From Shewanella gelidimarina (GTDB taxonomy: Bacteria > Pseudomonadota > Gammaproteobacteria > Enterobacterales > Shewanellaceae): 64,000 nt of DNA. The stretch covers positions 1-64,000 of the forward strand of contig NZ_JAKIKW010000020.1 in the NCBI RefSeq assembly GCF_023283945.1, given 5' to 3'. Below, piece by piece: positions 39,619 through 48,700 of the stretch. Both the position numbers and the translations under genes were made by a program. How positions within the stretch are numbered: position 1 is the first letter of the stretch; every line of letters begins with the position of its first letter. Under the pieces are notes generated by a model. The model was not told the origin of the DNA. It did not search any database and worked only from the letters and a program-made list of their open reading frames with translations.

Positions 39619-42174
39619 ATGCCCACTCCTCAAAATCTCAAGTTACCTATCGACTCTCTCTATCAAGAGTTTAAATCTGCCATTAAAGACCATCACTTAG
39701 TGGTTGAGTCTGACACCGGTTCGGGTAAATCGACGCGTTTACCGCTTTGGTGTGCTGAACCCGAGAGTGACGGCAGTAGAAGGCGAGTGTTGGTGGTGGA
39801 ACCTAGGCGAGTGGCGTGCTTGGCGTTGGCTAGTTTTGTCGGCGAGTTAGCTAAAGGCTCTTTATCAAAAGGTACTAGTCCGCTAAACGTCGGTTATGCC
39901 ATCCGTTTTGATTCAACCGTGGATGAAAATACCGATATTGCCTTTGTGACGCCGGGCATCGCGTTGCGTTGGCTGTCTATGGACGGGTCGTCACTGCAAC
40001 ACAATGGTATAGATGAGAAAGCGGGGTTGGCTTGTTTCGATACCATTATGATTGATGAGTTTCATGAGCGCCGTTGGGATACCGATTTACTGTTAGCATT
40101 ACTTAAAAAGCGGGATCAACATCGTTTAATTCTCACTTCTGCGACGATTGACGGTGCAAGGTTGAATGACTACTTGTCTGATTCTATTGGAATAAATTCA
40201 AAAAGATTGTTGGCTAAAGGTAGAATGTTTCACGTGGAACTATCGTACCAGTCGGCAACGGATAGTCAGCAGTTACCGGATATATCGAGTTTAGAGCAAA
40301 AGGTCAAAACCGCAGTGACATCATTGTTGGGTAAAACTACGGGTGACATTTTGGTGTTTTTACCCGGTAAACGTGAAATCCAATCTTGTTTACAGGCTTG
40401 CCAATCCTTACTGCCATCTCTATCGGCTTCATCAACGTCATTAAGTAGTGGCTCAGCTAATATTGATTTGGTCGCCCTACATGGTGGTATTTCTGCTACT
40501 GAGCAACAGTCGCTATTAGCCAGTGCGCTTACACAGCGAGTTATTTTTGCCACCAATATCGCTGAAACCTCTTTGACTATTCCTGGCGTGACCGCAGTGA
40601 TTGATTCAGGTCTTGAGCGGCGTACACATCAACGTAATGGTCGAACGGTGTTGTCGTTGGCCCGAATATCAAGAGCCAGTACTGAGCAACGAAAAGGGCG
40701 TGCAGGTCGAACACAAGCAGGCCTATGTGTGCGTTTATGGGGTGAGCACGCGCCATTAGAGGCGATGACACCACCAGAACTACAACGCGAAGAGTTGGTT
40801 GAACCTATGTTGGCTGCTGCATGCAGTGGTGTGCGCTTAGCTGAATTAACCTTTGTTGATGCGATTAACAGTAAACCGCTAGCGATAGCAGAAAGCCGTC
40901 TACTTGCGATGGGCGCGATTGATCAACAGGGTAAAGTCACCGCTCATGGCAGAAAATTATTTCCGTTGCCGATAGATACTCAGTTTGCGCATTTGATTAG
41001 TGCCATGCCAGATGATGAATGCACCGAGTTAATGGTTGATTTGGCCGCCGCGATTAGTGTGCCGCAACGTTTATATCAGCCACCCGTCACTGAATACGAT
41101 ATTAAGTCGCTGCATGACTGGGAGCCTCTGGGGTGTGATGCCTTAACTCTGGTTAAAATCGTGCGAGAGCCTGCCGTCGATTTCCTTAATATCGAGCATC
41201 ATGCGGTTAAAGAGGCGCGCAGGCTGGCGAGTCAGATTCGGCAGGGGCTAGATCTGCCAAAGCTGAACAAGGCCGCGGTGTTAAATCGTCAGTCAGATGC
41301 GCTGCGAACGCGGTGGTTGTTGGCGGTTATCAAGGCGCTGCCAGAGTTAGCTTTTATTCGACGTATTAAACGGGTGCAAGCGTTAGGGAATGGTTTTAGT
41401 GAAGTACAAATTGGTCGTGATAGCCGCTTTAGTGCTGAACTTAAAGATTTTGCCGGTAAAGATGCTGCAATCGCGGCGGCGGTGGTGTTTGATCAACACT
41501 CTATCGCGGGTAAAGGGGTTAAGCAGACATTGAACTTGGGGTCTGTAATGGCACCCATTTCGACACAGTTACTCTACCAAGCTGGATTAGGCGAAGATAA
41601 GTTGGCCGAAAATAAAGAACGCTCAGCGACGCGTAAAGTGCTTATAGAGCGTCTCTATGCTGGCAGAGTGATAGATTCTCGTTTTGAGCGGGCATCGGGT
41701 GAACAGGCTACTGAGGCTATTGCCCGCAGCATTATACAAGGGCGTGAATTGTCTGGTGTTGCTAAGCGCTTAACGGCTGATATTGCGGCATGGAATATAT
41801 GGTTTGCTCTGGGAAAAACGGCAGAATTTGAAAATGAGATTAAACAGCCTTTAGTGTTGGATACTTACCTTAAAGATAAGCTGGTTCAATTAGGGGTTGA
41901 GAATTTTGAAGATTTAGGTCTGCTTGAGGATGATGATTTACTGTTTGACGGTATCCCAGATTGGCAGCGTGAAGAGTTTGATCACCTCTATCCTGCGTTA
42001 CTGCAGTTACCTGAGCTTAAATTAACGGTGAGCTATGAACCTAAACGCAAGCTGGTGATTGTAGATTATGTAAACGGGGGGCGTAAGCAGGGGCCAAAAC
42101 GTTGGGAACTACCGCGCTGGACAGGCTGGAAGATCCAATACCGCAAAGCGAGTCGTGTTATTGAGATCAAGTAA
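39619..42174 (+). CDS. hrpB: ATP-dependent helicase HrpB
   Basis: An 851-residue DEAH-box-type helicase. Walker A is SDTGSGKST (residues about 32-40), DEFHER is the DEAH-box variant, and ATNIAETSLTIPGV and RKGRAGRTQAGLCVRL cover motifs V/VI. The HrpB-specific C-terminal domain ends WTGWKIQYRKASRVIEIK. The biological role is unclear even in E. coli. A parS-like site lies within the gene at 40226-40241. Confidence 0.94.
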   Translation: MPTPQNLKLPIDSLYQEFKSAIKDHHLVVESDTGSGKSTRLPLWCAEPESDGSRRRVLVVEPRRVACLALASFVGELAKGSLSKGTSPLNVGYAIRFDSTVDENTDIAFVTPGIALRWLSMDGSSLQHNGIDEKAGLACFDTIMIDEFHERRWDTDLLLALLKKRDQHRLILTSATIDGARLNDYLSDSIGINSKRLLAKGRMFHVELSYQSATDSQQLPDISSLEQKVKTAVTSLLGKTTGDILVFLPGKREIQSCLQACQSLLPSLSASSTSLSSGSANIDLVALHGGISATEQQSLLASALTQRVIFATNIAETSLTIPGVTAVIDSGLERRTHQRNGRTVLSLARISRASTEQRKGRAGRTQAGLCVRLWGEHAPLEAMTPPELQREELVEPMLAAACSGVRLAELTFVDAINSKPLAIAESRLLAMGAIDQQGKVTAHGRKLFPLPIDTQFAHLISAMPDDECTELMVDLAAAISVPQRLYQPPVTEYDIKSLHDWEPLGCDALTLVKIVREPAVDFLNIEHHAVKEARRLASQIRQGLDLPKLNKAAVLNRQSDALRTRWLLAVIKALPELAFIRRIKRVQALGNGFSEVQIGRDSRFSAELKDFAGKDAAIAAAVVFDQHSIAGKGVKQTLNLGSVMAPISTQLLYQAGLGEDKLAENKERSATRKVLIERLYAGRVIDSRFERASGEQATEAIARSIIQGRELSGVAKRLTADIAAWNIWFALGKTAEFENEIKQPLVLDTYLKDKLVQLGVENFEDLGLLEDDDLLFDGIPDWQREEFDHLYPALLQLPELKLTVSYEPKRKLVIVDYVNGGRKQGPKRWELPRWTGWKIQYRKASRVIEIK
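40226..40241. promoter_or_regulatory. parS-like ParB-binding site inside hrpB
   Basis: TGTTTCACGTGGAACT differs at two positions from the canonical TGTTTCACGTGAAACA and at two from the Pseudomonas TGTTCCACGTGGAACA. It lies about 10 kb from oriC, the usual distance range for parS. parAB are 13-15 kb away on the other side of the origin. Confidence 0.75.
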
Positions 42175-42782
42175 TATTGGCGTAGATCTTCGAGTAAAGA
42201 TCTATACGACTAATTGATGATCTTAACGACTGGTAATCCACTTTTACACAGGTTGAAATATCTAAAGTTTTTTTTCTGAGTATAACTTATCAAGAAAGAT
42301 CTATTTTAAGCATTTTTTTGAGGATATTTATTAGAGTTCATTTTTATTTAGTTGTTAAGTAACAACGACTTATATCGATAAGTCGCTAAAGTGTAGATCT
42401 GTTTTCTGATCGTGTTTGCTTGTTGATATCTCTGTTGATACTTGTATTTAACGATCTTACTTTTAGTGGTCTATAAAGGGAGGTTTACAGTTGGCGATCA
42501 ATTGCGATCGCGATGTAAATATAGGCTTACATTGAGGGTATTAAATAAGGGCTATAACTTTAAATAAAAGCTTGATTCTGACTTGTTATTATAAATAAAC
42601 AGATTTTAAGAAACTAAATCTAATTTTTAAATCTTTTGACAATTATTATTGTTTAAGTTGTTGAGTTTATGGGGTTTATTGGTTGTTTGTGGCTATAAAA
42701 AGAGATGTGTTATCTTGGTTGATTAAAAGGCAGACCCTATCGTTCGATGAGCCTGCCAGCTCGAGCTTAATTGAAGAGTATT
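42175..42782. other. AT-rich, GATC-rich convergent intergenic region
   Basis: A 608-bp gap where hrpB and the giant surface-protein gene converge, so no promoter for either is expected. Nine GATC sites lie within about 42183-42510 (by eye). A DnaA-box-like TTTTACACA is at 42242-42250. Right after hrpB there is an 8-bp hairpin TAGATCTT…AAGATCTA. The last 60 bp hold the terminator of the giant gene. No open frame of note. Confidence 0.75.
42729..42757 (-). terminator. Terminator of the giant surface-protein gene
   Basis: On the minus strand GGCAGGCTCATCG-AAC-GATAGGGTCTGCC, an imperfect stem with a strong GGCAG/CTGCC base, is followed by TTTT. Confidence 0.7.
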
Positions 42783-45700
42783 TTAGAAGCGAAGGCCGAT
42801 AATTAAGTAAAATGAGTCTACATTATTGGCTGACAAAGCGTACCTTTTGATACCAACTCCTGCATACCAAGACTCATTGATATTGAAGTTTCCTTGTATG
42901 CCAAAATACGGATCTATCTCTTCGTTGGAGTCTTCAATGATCTGAACGGGTTCTGAACCAACTATTACGCTTTTTTGATCACTTTCCCAATATATTGCGC
43001 CGAGTTGTAATGAGGTGCTAAAACTCTCTCCTTGCCAAAAGGTATATTGGACATCAAGCCCTGTACCTCTAGCTAATACAGGTCCTATATCACTTACATC
43101 TTGATGGTTGTTATTGAGTAGATTCATCTTGGTTATAATGTTGGCGGTGGCATATCCCATGTCTATATAACGAGCCGTTAATTTCCAGTCGGTTGTAAAT
43201 TGATAGCCTAGGCCTAAGGACCAGCCGGAGTCACTGTGGTCAATGCTGAGTACATCTGTGGCTTCCAAGTGCTGATTTCTATCGAAATCAGCACTGAATT
43301 GACCAAGCTCAGTTTCAACAAACCAAGCTGAAGCATGGGCTGTTGAACTGAGGCTACATAACGCGATTACCGCCACTTTATAGCCGAACCTACGCCAGAA
43401 AGCGGCTAATAGAGTGAGCAGAATAGATATGTTACTGGCTGAACCGCCAGAGCTGCTATTTTCAACGATGACCTCTTTATAGGCATTGACAGTCACTTCT
43501 ACTTGTCCCATGGCTTGGCTTCCACTTTCGTCGGTAATGGTGTAGTTAATAATATCGAGTCCATCAAATCCTGCCTTAGGGCTATAAAGGAGCTGATTAT
43601 TGGTGATGGTTACCGTACCAACTTCAGCTTCAGCTTGGGTTATTTTCAAAGCTTGATTATCAATATCGGTATCATTGAGTAAGGCATCAATCACGATATC
43701 GTCTTTATCAGTCGTACTTGCTTGGTCATCATTAGCAATAGGCGAAGTGTTAGCGATAACCTCTATTTTTACTTTAGCGAAAGCGGTTCCACCCTTGTTA
43801 TCATCGACTGTGTAGTTAACGATGACTTGACCTAGATAGGGTGCCGGTGACGTATAAGATAGCTTGTCATCCTGTATAGATACTTGGCCAATATTGGCAC
43901 TAACATTGATAATAGTAAGTGGGTCATTATCATCATCAGTATCGTTAGCGAGTACATCAATAATGACTTGAGTGTCGGCTAACATTGTTATGGTATCTAG
44001 GTTGGCGATAGGTTGGGTATTACCGAGTTTATTAACGGCTACTCCACCAGGATCAACAATTTTGCCATTCGCTAGTCCATCATCATCGTTGGCTCCACCA
44101 TCTTCGATGGTGAGTTGTACACACCAATGACCAAGAGTTAGACCTGGTGTCCAAAGTGTTGCACCAGGTGGCGGACAGTAGCCAGCTTCTCCTTGTGCAG
44201 ATAATAAGGTGTTCTTATCATCTTGGCTAAAATCTACCCATCCATTGGGTGTGAATTTTCGGTAAACAGCGTTAAGCGGCAGTGGCTGGTATTGTGGGAT
44301 AACAATATTGGCACTCTGACCGACAACCGATAAGTCATAGATAATAAAGTCGAATATTCCGCCTATATTCTCAGCAGTATTATCCTCCCCTAATAGCTGT
44401 TTTACTTCCTCTGGAGTTAGGAATGAACCGCCTGACTCGTTACCTGCTGTGTATTGTCCTTTACGAACGCATAGGCTGGGATTAGTCTCTTTTAGGTATG
44501 TGTGGTCATTCACTAACTTCTGTTGCAGCAAGTTACAGTCTGAAATATTGTCCAAATAGTTTGGAATACCGTCTCCATCAGAGTCCTGACGGCTTTCTAG
44601 ATTATCTGGTAGTAGGTCATTATCGCTATCTTCCTCACCTAATTCAGCTAGTTGTTCTACTAAGTCTAAGTACACTTCTTTGGTCGATGACTTTTGTTCG
44701 GTTGCATCGTCTGTCACGACAACAGTGAATGAATACACTCCAGCGGTTAAGTCATTAGGGTTAAATATCCACTGGTTATTCTCTGTAGCAAGGCTGGTAA
44801 TAGCATTATCACTCGCCTGCCAACTGTACTGATGGCCGTCATTTGGATTTGCGTCAAACACACTAGCATTGAGAATTACGGGCTCACCAGAGATAAGGAT
44901 AATATTGGTCAACTCAGAGTCTTGAGTCACGCTCAAGCTAACTTCTGGTGCAATATTGGCCTCTGTAATTAACACTTCGGTGCTTGATTGGCTTGCGCGG
45001 TTAAGGTTTTCATCAAGGGTTATTATCAATGTTTCATCAGTTTCTACTTCGCCATCAGCAAAGATATCGAAACTAATTTCACCTTGAGTACCTTCTGTAA
45101 TTACTGCTTCACCGTTAGCTAGATTATGATCACCTGCATCAGCAGTTCCCGATACACTGTATGGGATGACTAAAGGATAGGTTGCCGCCGGACCATTTAA
45201 ATATATTTTAACCGTTTGCTCTGAATTTTCCGCCGTAACTCTGTTCCTACTGAGTGAAATAAGTGGGTGGATAACCAAAGTTTGAGCCGCTGTAACAATA
45301 TTCCCTTCACTGTCTTCTGCTTGCCAGTAAACCTGATGGTTTCCTGGTGCAAAGTAGTTGTCCTCATCTAATAGCTTGACTGAAATAGCATTCCCTAATC
45401 TATCCGTTGCAGTCGCAAACCCGAGTTCTACTTTTGTGAATAGGCTTTGAGCATTAAGCTCTATATCGCTAGGGAGTGTAAGCAGTGGAAGCTCGTTGTT
45501 ATCACTTGGTTTGATGGTTAATCGCAGTGTCGATTCGGCAGTGGCCTTATTGCCATCTTCTATCATGTAGCTAATGTTAATCGCGCTTAAGGTTCCTTCT
45601 ATAGCCTGATAAACGAGTTGATTATTATCAATGGTGACCGAACCTATGTCGGCAGAAACACCAATGAGTTTGAGCTCGTCTTCATCAATATCGTAGTCAT

Positions 45701-48700
45701 TACCCAACACTGATAAAGTGTAAAAATTGCTGCTAGTACTGACGACACTAACTTCATCTGGCATGGCAACTGGATCGTCATTCACGGGTGAAACCGTGAT
45801 AGTTACAGTAGCAACTTCAGAGTCTGCTTCATTGTCGCTGGCATAGAAGGTAAAACTATCTTCGCCGTGGAAGTTTTCTTCTGGTTGATATAGCCAAGAT
45901 TGGCCATTTGTTTGTAGTTCTCCATGGCTGGTTGAGGCGACTAAGGTGTATGTTAGTGAGTCTCCATCTTTATCTTCAGCTTGGGGGTCTATAGCTAAAC
46001 TAGTGTCTTCTTCTACTGACACAGTGTAATCGCTAGCGCTTGGCACTTGGTTGTTGCTGATGACTTCAATAGCAAAGCTATTAAGTGAGCTGGTAAGTTT
46101 ACCGTCGCTCACGCTTAGAGTTATAGCGTCCACTATACCGACATCTTCAATTTCTGGTGTACCCGTTAATGATCCGGAGTCGCTATTAAGCGTTAACCAA
46201 GCCGGTTTATTAGTTGCACTAAAGGTTAATACATCACCAACATCGTTATCAGTTGCTATAGGGGTGAAGGTATACCGTTGGCCGACAATTACCGATGAAT
46301 TTGGAACGCCTGATATTTCAGGTGCTTCATTAACATTCACGACGGTAATGGTAAATGCGGCTAAGCTGTCACTGGCACCGCTGTTATCACTCACGGTGAT
46401 CACAATATTACTGTGAGTCCCCACATCGTCATTGGCCGGCGTTCCCGTTAGGCTACCGTTTTCGCTGTTAAAGCTTGCCCAACTAGGTTTACCGCTGATC
46501 TGGAACGTGAGGTTAGTACTGTCTATATCATGGGCAGCAGGGCTGAAACCATAGCTTGCACCTTGATTAACTGTCGTGCTTGGCGAGCCTGTAATCGTTG
46601 GGGCATCGTTAACCGGGCTAACCGTAATATTGATGGTAATGCTAGCAGTGAATAAACCATCGCTAACATTAACAATAAATGAGTCGTTGCCATTGTAGTT
46701 AGCTGTCGGGCTAAAGTTAATGCTGGCCTGATTGTTGTTACTCACTATAGAAGCTGAACCATTGCTTGGTATGGTGCTTAGACTCCAAGTGAGGGGGTCG
46801 CCATCCATATCGCTGGCGTTGAGACTTAGGCTGAATGGCGTTGGAACACCATCTTCGCTTAGCGTAACGCTGGTGTTTTCGCCTTGGCTAATTATAGGTG
46901 AAAGGTTATATATCTTGTTCGAGCTAGCATTAACAATATCTCCGGTATTTGAGGCATCATCCGTTAGCGTGAGGAACAGCGTAATGGTTGTCTCTGATAG
47001 GCTTGATACATCAATATTGTCTACAGTTTGAACCGTTGAGCTTATGGTTCCTGTTCCGGTAACACTATTGACTCCATCACTGATGCTGTAGCTGTATTGA
47101 GTACCAACTTCAGCGCTAGAAATATCAAAACTCAAAGCGGTTTCATTACCAGTATCAATACGACTTTGATTGATTGATACGCTATAGCTGGACGGTGCCT
47201 GAGTGTCGACTTCAATGCTGCCTATCTCTGTAATAATCTGGTTATTACCTGCCAAATCTCTCACTGTGATGCTGACATCATAGGTGTCATCACTGAGCGT
47301 GTCGTCTATTTCATTGTCAGTCCAGTTACCGCTGTTGATGTCACTGAAGCTGTCTGGTGTATAGGGACCGTATACTGTCCCACCAGAGTCTTCCAAGGTG
47401 AAGGTGAGTGTAGCCAAACCTCCAACATCGGTAAGGGTGCCGGTGACTTCTGGGGTGGTGTCCTTGGTGAGCAGAGCTGTGATTGTGGCGTCTGGGGCTA
47501 TATCATCATGCACGGTAGTGGCGACGGCTACGCTGGCAGAGGTATTGCCGGCTTGATCGCTGGCGATGGCGACAAAATTGAAAGGACTATTTTCATTTTG
47601 AGTAAAGGATATGCTCCAGCTGCCAGCCACAACGTAAGATTGGAACATTAAAGAATCGTTATCGGCGATACCGTTATTGTCGTTGTCTGGATAAAGGCCA
47701 ATGATGATGCCGTCTTCTGTGTGGTTACCGACAATAGTAAACGCGGTACTGGTTTGATAGAGATCGACCAGTGGTGCGGTGATAACTGGCTCATCTGGTG
47801 CGGTTGAGTCCTCAAGGAAGTTGCCAATGGCTAAGTCACTCTGATTACCTGAAATGTCGCTAACTCGCAGCACAAAATAGTTATCACTGTCCTGAGTCAG
47901 GTTGGCATTGACTGACCAGTTACCGTCACTGACCGTATCGCTTGCGAGCGGTGTACTGTTGTCGGCAATGCCATTGCCATCGCCATCGGCCAGTAGACTG
48001 ACAGTGATGCCATCTTCACCATAACCACTTTGGCTCAATGTGAGCGTATCTGCATTGAGTGTTTGCGCTACCTGTTCGGGAGTGGGTGCACCAGGTGCGC
48101 TTGTGTCCACCAGCAAGTTGACCTCTGTCAGTGCGGTGAACGTTAGGATGGCAGCGTTACCATTGCTATCTTGGGCGGTATCGCTGTTGCTCTGCACTGA
48201 GCTGAGCGTAACGCCATCAGTGTCGTTATCACCACTGACGACGACATAGCTGAAGGTGAGAGTCGTGCTGTTATGTCCACTGGCGTATGTCGCTGTGCGG
48301 CTGACTCCGCCAATATCAAGTGTGGCGGTGCTGTTGCTACCACTTAATAATACCGAATCGTCGAAATTCACCACAGCCGTGATGGTGTCGCCAGCTTTGA
48401 GGTTGCCGGTATTGAGGGAAGCTGAAGTTATCTGTGGCCCTAGTGCATCTTTTTCAACGGTACTGACAGAAGGGGTGGCGCTGTTGCCGTTGGGATCGGT
48501 AAGGATCGCTGAAAGCGTTAAAGTGCCGTCACCTAACGAGCTGACATCAATATTGCCAAAATCCATGGTGTATTGGTCAACCAATAAACCTGAGCCGTTG
48601 ACCGTCCCTGTGCCGCCACTTGAGCTGATGCTGTAAGACAATAAAGTGTTTAATTCGGCTACATCGGTTTTGATAGTGAAATTGTTAGCATTGGCAGCAT

